Both the position numbers and the translations under genes were made by a program. Below, one piece after another: positions 8,691 to 16,692 of a stretch of DNA of 40,446 nucleotides. This DNA comes from Hoylesella marshii DSM 16973 = JCM 13450 (GTDB lineage Bacteria; Bacteroidota; Bacteroidia; Bacteroidales; Bacteroidaceae). Position 1 is the first letter of the stretch. Each line of letters begins with the position of its first letter. Under the pieces are notes generated by a model that saw only the letters and a program-made list of their open reading frames with translations, did no database searches and had not been told where the DNA came from. The stretch spans positions 1,155,944 through 1,196,389 of the forward strand of contig NZ_GL397214.1 in assembly GCF_000146675.1 (NCBI RefSeq). Direction: 5' to 3'.

Positions 8691-10259
8691 ATGAGAACTA
8701 AGTATCTGTATTTCATTATATTATCGCTCTGTACCACGAGCCTGCAAGCCCGCACGACGCAAGGTGTGCCACGACTCGTAGTAAACATTGCCATCGACCA
8801 GTTGCGCAGCGATTATATAGAAGCCTTCGAACCGCTTTATACCGGCGATGGCTTACGAAAACTGATGACGGGCAGCAGGTGGTATGTGTCGGCCTCTTTC
8901 CCGTTTCTGCCCATTGACAGGGCATCGGCCATAGCAACCCTTGCAACAGGCACTACACCTTATTATCATCGCATCGTAGCAGAGAAGTGGATGAACCATG
9001 GCACCTTGCGTCCCATCTACTGCGTAGACGACAGTCAATTCACGGGAATTGGCACCGCCGATGCTTCTTCGCCTAAGAACATGGCAACATCTACCATTAC
9101 CGATGAGTTGAAAATGTACACCCAAGACGCCGCAAAGGTGTTTGCAGTGGCTCCCAACAGAGATGCCGCCGTGCTCTCAGCAGGCCATGCGGCCGACGGA
9201 GCATTCTGGGTAGACGACGAAACAGGACTGTGGGCAACTTCCTCTTACTACTTCAAAAACGCACCCGCATGGCTTTCAACCTACAACGACCAATATTCGC
9301 CGGCCAAGACTGTCGGCAGTGTGAAATGGATTCCTAAGAATCCGATGGCCAATACGTCTGGTCTGACCGCGAGACAGCCCCTGCAAGCAACCTTCAGCCA
9401 TAACTTCGCCGGAGCAGATAAGTACACAAGTTACAAAACGAGTGCACTTATCAACGAAAACATAACAGACATGGCACTGCAATGCGTCGCAGCCAACGCC
9501 ATGGGCGACGATGATGTGACCGATTTACTCGCTATCACCTATTATGCCGGAAGTTTCCGCCATAAAGGCGTGAACGCGAATCCCGCCGAGATGCAAGACA
9601 CGTATATCGGTCTTGACAAAGCAATAGAAAAACTCATCTCAACACTCGAAAGAAGTATCGGAAGGTCGCATCTGCTCTTTGTCATCACAGGAACCGGATA
9701 CTCCGACGAGGACACCCACAGCTATCAAAAATACAGAGTACCCACCGGCACTTTCTACATCAATCGCACAGCCCGCCTCCTCAATATGTATTTAGGTGCC
9801 ATCTACGGACAGGGACGCTATGTAGATGCATATTACAGAAACCAGATTTATCTCGACCGGAGACTGATGGAACAGAAGCGAATCGGATATACCGAGTTGC
9901 TGTTGCGCAGCCGTGAGTTCCTTATGCAGAGCGAAGGAGTGCGCGATGTCTTTACAGGCGAACGTCTCTTTGCCTCGGGCAATAAGTACGTGGAAAAGAT
10001 AAGAGGAGGCTACAATTCCTCCGTCAGCGGCGACATCCTTTTGGAAATCGCCCCGGGATGGAAAGTGCTCAACGAAGAGACCCAAGACAGCTACGTGGCG
10101 AAAGACGGTATCGTCTCTTTCCCCGTTATCTTCTACGGTGGAAACATCATGGCCGAACGGGTTTCCACCCCTATTACCGTCGATAGAATAGCACCCACCG
10201 TCGCCGGAATTATCCGCATACGTGCCCCCAATGCCTGTAAAGAAGAGCCGTTGTTCTGA
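8691..10259 (+). CDS. PafA-like alkaline phosphatase superfamily protein, probably catalytically degenerate
   Basis: I chose the ATG at 8691, which gives the signal peptide MRTKYLYFIILSLCTTSLQA (522 aa); longer in-frame starts lie inside the previous gene. The fold signature is recognisable: VNIAIDQLRSDYI near residue 32 (first metal Asp), LATGTTPYYHRIV near 84, a helix like YIGLDKAIEKL near 305, and FPVIFYGGNI near 477. However, expected residues are missing. The nucleophile position before the ATGT motif reads PIDRASA rather than a Thr/Ser-containing loop. The usual T-x-D-H-G metal motif reads ITGTGYSDED, and the last metal His before FPVIFYG is absent. It may therefore be a pseudo-enzyme in the periplasm. 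It lies directly upstream of secA. Family assignment is good; loss of activity is inferred by eye. Confidence 0.75.
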   Translation: MRTKYLYFIILSLCTTSLQARTTQGVPRLVVNIAIDQLRSDYIEAFEPLYTGDGLRKLMTGSRWYVSASFPFLPIDRASAIATLATGTTPYYHRIVAEKWMNHGTLRPIYCVDDSQFTGIGTADASSPKNMATSTITDELKMYTQDAAKVFAVAPNRDAAVLSAGHAADGAFWVDDETGLWATSSYYFKNAPAWLSTYNDQYSPAKTVGSVKWIPKNPMANTSGLTARQPLQATFSHNFAGADKYTSYKTSALINENITDMALQCVAANAMGDDDVTDLLAITYYAGSFRHKGVNANPAEMQDTYIGLDKAIEKLISTLERSIGRSHLLFVITGTGYSDEDTHSYQKYRVPTGTFYINRTARLLNMYLGAIYGQGRYVDAYYRNQIYLDRRLMEQKRIGYTELLLRSREFLMQSEGVRDVFTGERLFASGNKYVEKIRGGYNSSVSGDILLEIAPGWKVLNEETQDSYVAKDGIVSFPVIFYGGNIMAERVSTPITVDRIAPTVAGIIRIRAPNACKEEPLF

Positions 10260-10302
10260 AACGAATACGGCACGGCGGTTCCTCGATGGAGTCAACCGCA
10301 GA

Positions 10303-10354
10303 TACTTTTGCAACACATTCATACCGCCCATTACGAAAAATATTCGTACTTTTG
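10303..10354 (+). promoter_or_regulatory. two -7 boxes upstream of secA
   Basis: TACTTTTG occurs at 10303-10310 and again at 10347-10354, both matching TAnnTTTG. The second would put a start about 35 bases before the secA ATG. Neither has a perfect -33 TTTG. Confidence 0.5.
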
Positions 10355-10393
10355 CGCGGTAAAATCAAAAAGAAACAATAAAATAACAACATA

Positions 10394-13300
10394 ATGAATC
10401 TCAATAAATTCTTACAGTCATTGTTCGGGAACAAATCAACCCGCGACATGAAACTGATACAACCGTTCGTAGACAAAGTCAAAGCGGCCTATCCGGAGAT
10501 AAAGGAACTTTCCAACGACGACCTGCGGGCAAAATCGAAGGAAATACAAAAATACGTGCAAGACTCGGCCAACGAACAGAAAAAACAAATCGAAGACCTC
10601 AAAGCTACGATAGAAGCCACACCCATCGATGAGCGCGAAAGCATCTTCAACCAAATCGACAAACTCGAAAAAGAAGTGCTCGATATCTACGAAGAAGCCC
10701 TCAACGAGGTGATGCCCGTCGCTTTCTGCATCGTCAAAGACACGGCCAGACGCTTCGCCGAAAATGAGGAAACCATCGTGACGGCTACCGACTTCGACCG
10801 CGAACTCGCCGCAAATCCCAAAAACGACTTTATCACCATCGACGGCGACCGAGCCATCTATCACAACCATTGGACAGCCGGCGGAAACGACCTCAAATGG
10901 GAGATGATTCACTACGACGTGCAACTCTTCGGCGGAACCGTGCTCCATCAGGGAAAAATCGCAGAGATGGCAACCGGAGAAGGCAAGACGCTCGTCGCCA
11001 CACTCCCCGTTTTCCTCAATGCACTCACAGGAAACGGCGTGCATGTCGTGACCGTAAACGACTACCTCGCCAAGCGAGACTCCGAATGGATGGGACCCCT
11101 CTACATGTTCAACGGCCTCTCCGTCGATTGCATTGACCGGCACCAACCCAATTCGCCCGAACGTCGCAAAGCCTATCTGGCCGACATCACCTTCGGAACC
11201 AACAACGAATTTGGCTTCGATTACTTGCGCGACAACATGGCCGTCTCGCCTGCCGACCTCGTGCAACGTAAACACAACTACGCCATTGTCGATGAGGTAG
11301 ACTCCGTGCTCATCGACGATGCCCGCACGCCGCTTATCATCTCCGGCCCCGTCCCCAAAGGAGACGACCAGATGTTCGAGGAATACCAACCCCTTGTCGA
11401 GAAACTCGTCGATGCACAACGCAAGCTCGCAACCCAATTCCTTGCCGAAGCCAAACAGCAAATCACGCAGGGACAACAAGGCGATAAAACCATCCTCGAC
11501 GAAGGATTCCTCTCTCTCTATCGCTCGTTCAAAGCACTGCCCAAGAACAAACCGCTCATCAAATACCTCTCCGAAGAAGGCATCAAAGCCGGTATGCTCA
11601 AAACGGAAGAGATGTACATGGAGAACAACAACCGCAGAATGCCCGAGGCCGTGAAACCCCTTTACTTTGTGGTAGACGAAAAACTCAACTCCGTCGACCT
11701 CACAGACAAAGGCGTCGAATGGCTCGCCAACCATGTCAACGACAAAAATCTCTTCGTCCTCCCCGACATCGCGGCACAGCTCTCCAGCCTCGCAGCAGAG
11801 AAAGGACTTACCGACGAGCAACGCCTCAACAAAAAAGACGAACTCCTCAATACATACGCCATTCAGAGCGAACGCGTACACACGCTTCAACAACTGCTCA
11901 AAGCCTACACCATGTTCAACAAAGACGACGAATACGTAGTCATCGATGGCGAAGTGAAAATCGTCGACGAGCAGACCGGACGTATCATGGAAGGACGCCG
12001 ATGGAGCGACGGACTTCATCAGGCCGTCGAAGCCAAAGAGCACGTCAAAATCGAAGCAGCTACACAAACATTCGCCACCATCACCCTCCAAAACTATTTC
12101 CGCATGTACCACAAGCTCGCAGGCATGACCGGTACCGCATCCACAGAAGCCGGAGAATTTTGGGACATCTACAAACTCGACGTCGTCGAGATACCCACCA
12201 ACCGACCCGTCGTGCGCAAAGACATGGACGACCGCGTGTATAAAACAGCACGGGAAAAATACAACGCCGTCATCGACGAAATCGAAACCATGCGCAACGC
12301 CGGACGACCCTGCCTCGTCGGAACCACATCCGTCGAAATCTCCGAGCTCCTCTCCAAGATGCTCAACATGCGACACCTCCCACACAACGTCCTCAATGCC
12401 AAACAACACCTCAAAGAAGCCCAGATTGTAGCAGAGGCCGGACGCTCCACCGACGGACTTGGTGCCATCACCATCGCCACCAACATGGCCGGACGAGGTA
12501 CCGACATCAAACTCTCCGACGAAGTCAAAGCAGCAGGAGGACTTGCCATCATCGGAACAGAACGACACGAAAGCCGACGCGTCGACCGACAACTACGCGG
12601 ACGTGCCGGACGACAAGGAGACCCCGGCTCATCCGTCTTCTACGTCTCACTCGAAGACAAACTCATGAGACTCTTCGCCTCCGAACGCATCGCAAGCGTC
12701 ATGGACAGACTCGGATTCAAAGAAGGAGAACGAATCGAAAGCCCCATGATTTCAAAAAGCATCGAACGGGCACAAAAGAAAGTCGAAGAAAACAACTTCG
12801 GCATACGTAAACGACTTCTCGAATACGACGACGTGATGAACAAACAACGCACCGTCATCTACGAGAAACGCCGACACGCACTCATGGGAGAACGCATCGG
12901 AATGGACATCACCAACATCATCTGGGACCGCATCGTCGCCATCATCGAGCGAAACGACTACGAAGGATGCGTCGAAGCATTCCTCAAAATCCTCGCCATG
13001 GAATGCCCATTCACAGACGAAGAATTCGACACACGCGACTTCCCCAAACTCGAAGAAAAAGCCTTCCGGCAAGCCATGGACAACTTCAAACGAAAAGCCG
13101 AACGACTTCAATCCCTCACATGGCCGACCATCAAAGACGTCTTCGAGAACCAAGGCGACCGATACCAGCGAATCATGGTGCCCATCACCGATGGGAAAAA
13201 CGTTTACAACGTACCCTGCGACCTCGAAGAGGCCTACCGAACCGAATCGAAAAGCGTCGTACAACAATTCGAGAAAGTCATCATGCTCCACATCATCGAC

Positions 13301-13729
13301 GACGCATGGAAAGAGAACCTCCGGCAGCTCGACGAACTCCGACACAGCGTGCAAAACGCATCCTACGAGCAAAAAGACCCCCTGCTCGTCTTCAAACTCG
13401 AGAGCGTCAAGCTCTGGGATGCCATGATCGACGACCTCAACAACCGCATAGCCTCCATACTCATGCGCGGACAGCTCGCCGACATACAGCAAGGCGCAGG
13501 AACCGTGCGCGAAGCCGCCCCCGAGCAACGCTCACAGCGATACACCGAAAGTAAAGACGATTTCAGCGACCCCGCACAGGCCGCCGCCGCAAGACAAGAC
13601 ACACGCGAGGGAGCCGAAGCACGGCGACACACGCCCATCGTCAAAGACAAGATGCCCCGACGCAACGACCCATGCCCCTGCGGCAGCGGCAAGAAGTTCA
13701 AAGACTGCCACGGCCGAGGCTTCGTCTAA
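10394..13729 (+). CDS. secA: preprotein translocase ATPase SecA
   Basis: 1111 residues, long for SecA but normal for Bacteroidetes, which carry insertions. Walker A is MATGEGKT at residues 192-199. The Walker B region [20 protein letters not shown] lies near 297. The helicase motifs [10 protein letters not shown] and [16 protein letters not shown] are intact. The C-terminus ends with the zinc-binding and SecB/ribosome-contact motif [14 protein letters not shown]. SecA drives post-translational export through SecYEG at the inner membrane and so supplies the surface proteins in this window. Codon use strongly favours C-ending codons and avoids TTA, CTA and TCA. This leaves the opposite strand open over long stretches (a 718-codon antisense frame), which I regard as a by-product. 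A terminator follows 13 bp after the stop. Confidence 0.98.
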   Translation: MNLNKFLQSLFGNKSTRDMKLIQPFVDKVKAAYPEIKELSNDDLRAKSKEIQKYVQDSANEQKKQIEDLKATIEATPIDERESIFNQIDKLEKEVLDIYEEALNEVMPVAFCIVKDTARRFAENEETIVTATDFDRELAANPKNDFITIDGDRAIYHNHWTAGGNDLKWEMIHYDVQLFGGTVLHQGKIAEMATGEGKTLVATLPVFLNALTGNGVHVVTVNDYLAKRDSEWMGPLYMFNGLSVDCIDRHQPNSPERRKAYLADITFGTNNEFGFDYLRDNMAVSPADLVQRKHNYAIVDEVDSVLIDDARTPLIISGPVPKGDDQMFEEYQPLVEKLVDAQRKLATQFLAEAKQQITQGQQGDKTILDEGFLSLYRSFKALPKNKPLIKYLSEEGIKAGMLKTEEMYMENNNRRMPEAVKPLYFVVDEKLNSVDLTDKGVEWLANHVNDKNLFVLPDIAAQLSSLAAEKGLTDEQRLNKKDELLNTYAIQSERVHTLQQLLKAYTMFNKDDEYVVIDGEVKIVDEQTGRIMEGRRWSDGLHQAVEAKEHVKIEAATQTFATITLQNYFRMYHKLAGMTGTASTEAGEFWDIYKLDVVEIPTNRPVVRKDMDDRVYKTAREKYNAVIDEIETMRNAGRPCLVGTTSVEISELLSKMLNMRHLPHNVLNAKQHLKEAQIVAEAGRSTDGLGAITIATNMAGRGTDIKLSDEVKAAGGLAIIGTERHESRRVDRQLRGRAGRQGDPGSSVFYVSLEDKLMRLFASERIASVMDRLGFKEGERIESPMISKSIERAQKKVEENNFGIRKRLLEYDDVMNKQRTVIYEKRRHALMGERIGMDITNIIWDRIVAIIERNDYEGCVEAFLKILAMECPFTDEEFDTRDFPKLEEKAFRQAMDNFKRKAERLQSLTWPTIKDVFENQGDRYQRIMVPITDGKNVYNVPCDLEEAYRTESKSVVQQFEKVIMLHIIDDAWKENLRQLDELRHSVQNASYEQKDPLLVFKLESVKLWDAMIDDLNNRIASILMRGQLADIQQGAGTVREAAPEQRSQRYTESKDDFSDPAQAAAARQDTREGAEARRHTPIVKDKMPRRNDPCPCGSGKKFKDCHGRGFV

Positions 13730-13742
13730 GCTGCCCATCCCA

Positions 13743-13774
13743 AAAACGGCAGGCTTTGAGGCCTGCCGTTTTTT
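13743..13774 (+). terminator. intrinsic terminator of secA
   Basis: AAAACGGCAGGC (13743-13754) pairs perfectly with GCCTGCCGTTTT (13761-13772), followed by further Ts. The A-run on the other side makes it potentially bidirectional. Confidence 0.85.
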
Positions 13775-13827
13775 ATGCCATAAATACTCCCCAGCATAAA
13801 CACCATAAGAATGTAAGCCATCTACAA

Positions 13828-14300
13828 ACCTCAAAGAGGTGGAAGACCACAGACAGGTGGTGAAGTCGGGCAGGACGTAACCCCTGCGCAAAGCGCTCCT
13901 CTCTCCTGTAAACCTCGAAGAGGTGGAAGACCACAAACAGGTGGTGAAGTCCGGCAGGACGTAACCCCTGCTCAGAACGCTCCTCTCTCATACAAACCTC
14001 GAAGAGGTGGAAGACCACAGACAGGTGGTGAAGTCCAGTAGGACGTAACCCCTGCTCAGAACGCTCCTCTCTCCTACAAACCTCGAAGAGGTGGAAGACC
14101 ACAGACAGGTGGTGAAGTCCAGCAGGACGTAACCCCTGCTCAGAACGCTCCTCTCTCCTGTAAACCTCGAAGAGGTGAGAGACCACAGACAGGTGGTGAA
14201 GTCCGGCAGGACGTAACCCCTGCGCAAAGCGCTCCTCTCTCCTGTAAACCTCGAAGAGGTGACAGAATCTAAACCGGCAATAAAGTCCGGAAAGATGAAT
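13828..14300. repeat. 84-bp tandem repeat array, five full units plus a partial sixth
   Basis: Units begin at 13828, 13912, 13996, 14080, 14164 and 14248, an exact 84-bp period. Each holds ACCTCGAAGAGGT (stem ACCTC/GAGGT), a second potential stem ACCAC...GTGGT, and a GTAACCCCTGC segment. Units differ at a few positions such as Cgcaaag/Ctcagaac. Because 84 is a multiple of three, the minus strand shows repetitive 28-residue pseudo-ORFs, which I do not accept as genes. A related sequence occurs at 25930-26150. This array fills the gap between secA and the ABC ATPase. Confidence 0.9.
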
Positions 14301-14350
14301 TTCCTGCATATCATATTTTTATGCCATCAAACTACAAAATACTACACAAC

Positions 14351-15079
14351 ATGCAAATCCACATCTCCCAATTACGCAAAACCTTTGCCGACAAAACGGT
14401 TGTAGAAATCCCCGATTTCTCCATAGCCGACGGCGAAATACTCGGACTCGTAGGCAACAACGGTGCAGGTAAGACCACACTCTTCCGACTCATGCTCGAC
14501 CTGCTCAGACCCGACAGCGGATGCGTTGTCTACACCTGTAACAACCAACAGATAGACCCCGCACACTCCGAAGCATGGAAAAACTACGTCGGAGCATATA
14601 TCGACGAGAGTTTTCTCATAGATTTCCTCACACCGGAAGAATACTTTGACTTTATAGCCAAAGTAAACAACCTTAAACCCGAAGAAACAACTCATGTGCT
14701 CGAGCATTTTTCACCACTCATGAACGGCGAAGTGCTCGGCAGCAGGAAACTGATACGCGACTTGTCCGCCGGTAATAAGCAAAAGGTGGGTATCATAGCT
14801 GCACTCCTGCACAAACCCTCATTGTTGATACTCGATGAACCTTTCAACTTCCTCGACCCGCTTGGGCAGAACGTGCTGAAGAAAATGCTTACCGATTATC
14901 ACCGTGAAACTCAGGCAACCATACTCATTAGCAGCCACAACCTTGCTCACACCATAGACATTTGTCCGCGTATCTCCATTCTCGAGCATGGCGTGATAGT
15001 AAAAGACCTTCATACCGATCGTGAAGATGCTGCGCGTGAGCTGGAAAATTATTTCAATGCTGATGAATCGCTTTGCTGA
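14351..15079 (+). CDS. ABC transporter ATP-binding protein (orphan)
   Basis: 242 residues from the ATG at 14351; an in-frame ATG at 14321 would add 10 residues that do not fit the family. Walker A is GNNGAGKTT near residue 36, the signature is LSAGNKQKV near 141, and Walker B is LLILDEPFNFLDP near 160. A switch histidine follows in ISSHNLAH. It resembles single-domain ATPases of ABC-2 type exporters. No permease or fusion protein lies beside it: upstream is the repeat array, downstream a terminator and an AT-rich island. Its membrane partner must be elsewhere, or it has been separated from it. Substrate unknown. Confidence 0.9.
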   Translation: MQIHISQLRKTFADKTVVEIPDFSIADGEILGLVGNNGAGKTTLFRLMLDLLRPDSGCVVYTCNNQQIDPAHSEAWKNYVGAYIDESFLIDFLTPEEYFDFIAKVNNLKPEETTHVLEHFSPLMNGEVLGSRKLIRDLSAGNKQKVGIIAALLHKPSLLILDEPFNFLDPLGQNVLKKMLTDYHRETQATILISSHNLAHTIDICPRISILEHGVIVKDLHTDREDAARELENYFNADESLC

Positions 15080-15123
15080 GTCCTATGATTCATTTTTACC
15101 TTTCTGACAATCATCCGATGGCC

Positions 15124-15153
15124 ACTCCAAGCATCTTGGAGTAGCTATTTTTA
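15124..15153 (+). terminator. terminator of the ABC ATPase gene
   Basis: ACTCCAA (15124-15130) and TTGGAGT (15136-15142) form a perfect 7-bp stem with a 5-base loop, followed by a T-rich run. Confidence 0.6.
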
Positions 15154-15175
15154 TGATTGGTGGTTACTTCGAGCA

Positions 15176-15345
15176 ACTTTTAACTGCTAACAATAGGATG
15201 AATACCATCTACGAGCACTTTTTAACTACTTACCATAGAATGGTATAATCATCTATTATATTTTTAATAGCTAACCATCTTATAGTTTTTGCTTATCTTC
15301 TATTTTTACCAGCTAACTATAGGATGGATGTCTTATTAAAATTAC
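15176..15345. repeat. degenerate ~42-bp tandem repeats in an AT-rich gap
   Basis: Four diverged units start near 15176, 15217, 15260 and 15302, a spacing of 41-43 bp. Their approximate core is TTTTTAA-n-GCTAACCATAGGATGG. The surrounding 15080-15539 is strikingly AT-rich and contains no convincing ORF. Confidence 0.55.
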
Positions 15346-15469
15346 TTATAGTAGGAAATCATCCTATGATTAATAATCTAAACTGAATAAGTATTCATAC
15401 ATTATATGATTTTATAAACTATAACTAATAAATAATGTTAAACCTAAACACTTTTTTATATCATTTGCA

Positions 15470-15499
15470 TTGTAAACCCCATCATCATCACTATATTTG
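15470..15499 (+). promoter_or_regulatory. promoter of the first DUF6261-like gene
   Basis: TTG at 15470-15472 and TATATTTG at 15492-15499 are separated by 19 bases. The start codon is about 40 bases further downstream. Confidence 0.6.
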
Positions 15500-15539
15500 C
15501 TAACGACAAAACAAATTATTCACTAAAAAATAAAATGCC

Positions 15540-16529
15540 ATGCCTCAAAACAACAATTCATTACCAAGCTATGTAAAGATTAGAACCTCTGGTATGCAAT
15601 TCAATAACGGTTTGCATACGCAATACCATCGCGAGCTATACAGAGCTGTTACCAAAGAAGATGCACAGAAACTCCATTTAGCGGAAGCTCTTATCAAAGA
15701 TTGGGAAAAGTGGATAGATATTGCTATAGATGTCAGCCGAGAGAGTGCCTTTTCCTTATTTACAAAAGAGCTTACTCAAAAAAACAAGTATCGCAGCCAT
15801 TTGATGGTTTATATCTTCAAATCAGTGCGTTTGCAGCGTCAATCGCCTGTTGAAGCTGTTTCCAAAGCTGCAAATATCTTGTATTTGCAATTAAAACCTT
15901 ATTTCGGTACACAAAACAGTAATCATTTGGCAAAAGGAGCTTATGTAGAGGGCTTATTGCTTGATATCAATAAATATACAGCTGAAGCACAAACACTTTC
16001 TTTGGAGCCTGCTATCAATACACTACGTAGCATCAATGAAGAATATAATCAATTGTGGTCAAAACAATTAGACGAAAGCATCAGCAGGAAGCTCCCGCCA
16101 TCGAGAGAAGTGCGCAAGCATCTTGATGCCATCTATAGAGAAGTCAGCTCTTATATCCAAGCTGCTTATATCTTAGCTACAAAAGAAGAGGATAAGCGAA
16201 TGATACTTGCTTTGGTTAAAATTCTGAATCAGATTACTTCCGACCTAAATACTACACATAAATTAAGCATGTCTCAAAAAGCAGCTGCCGAGGAAAGAAG
16301 AAAAAAGAAAAAAGAGGAAGAAGAAGCGAAGAAGAAGGCAGGTGAAAAGCCTACGGAGGAGAAACCAAAGCAAAAGAAGGAGGGTAAAAATACCGAGCAG
16401 GAACCACCTAAATCATCAGAAACAATTGAAAAGAAATCAGAGGAGCCAACAAAGTCCACGACAGAACCTTTTGAGAAACCAGCTTCAACAACTGCACCTA
16501 CTTCAAAAGAGAAAAGCAATGCGGAGTAG
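15540..16529 (+). CDS. DUF6261-like protein with highly charged C-terminal tail
   Basis: 329 residues, no signal peptide or membrane segment. Residues 1-235 are mostly helical (for example EALIKDWEKWIDIAIDVSRE and DAIYREVSSYIQAAYILATK) and resemble the Bacteroidetes DUF6261 family of unknown function; this is from memory and not searched. From about residue 245 a Lys/Glu/Pro/Thr-rich low-complexity tail begins (RRKKKKEEEEAKKKAGE) and is probably disordered. The gene is more AT-rich than its neighbours and stands alone in an AT-rich island, which may indicate transfer. A second gene with the same layout lies at 24801-25763. Function unknown. Confidence 0.7.
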   Translation: MPQNNNSLPSYVKIRTSGMQFNNGLHTQYHRELYRAVTKEDAQKLHLAEALIKDWEKWIDIAIDVSRESAFSLFTKELTQKNKYRSHLMVYIFKSVRLQRQSPVEAVSKAANILYLQLKPYFGTQNSNHLAKGAYVEGLLLDINKYTAEAQTLSLEPAINTLRSINEEYNQLWSKQLDESISRKLPPSREVRKHLDAIYREVSSYIQAAYILATKEEDKRMILALVKILNQITSDLNTTHKLSMSQKAAAEERRKKKKEEEEAKKKAGEKPTEEKPKQKKEGKNTEQEPPKSSETIEKKSEEPTKSTTEPFEKPASTTAPTSKEKSNAE

Positions 16530-16591
16530 GAAACCCATCTTATGAAGATAGCTCTGCTGAATTTTAACCCGTTAGCAGACGAATCGATAAA

Positions 16592-16624
16592 AGCCCCGAT
16601 AGCTGAAACTTGGCTACCGGGGCT
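16592..16624 (-). terminator. hairpin between convergent genes
   Basis: AGCCCCG (16592-16598) pairs with CGGGGCT (16618-16624), with a TAGC/GCTA inner stem. On the minus strand a short TTTT follows. It may back up the stronger terminator at 16634-16675. Confidence 0.55.
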
Positions 16625-16633
16625 CGTCATGAA

Positions 16634-16675
16634 AAAGAAAAAAAGCTCCGCCATCAATCGTAGGCACTGACGGAG
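16634..16675 (-). terminator. intrinsic terminator of the pnt operon
   Basis: On the minus strand CTCCGTCA (16675-16668) pairs with TGGCGGAG (16653-16646), allowing one G-U pair. A run of seven Ts follows. It lies directly after the pntB stop. Confidence 0.8.
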
Positions 16676-16692
16676 TACGTGTGATGCATTGC

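Noticed and set aside
10436..12592. 718-codon open frame antisense to secA
   Set aside because: It is explained by secA codon use, which avoids TTA, CTA and TCA so that no antisense stops arise. The protein is Asp/Val/Phe-rich with no recognisable domain.
13773..14309. Minus-strand ORFs with 28-residue repeats
   Set aside because: They follow from the 84-bp period being a multiple of three. The repeats contain hairpins, no promoter or plausible start, and similar DNA occurs elsewhere outside any frame.
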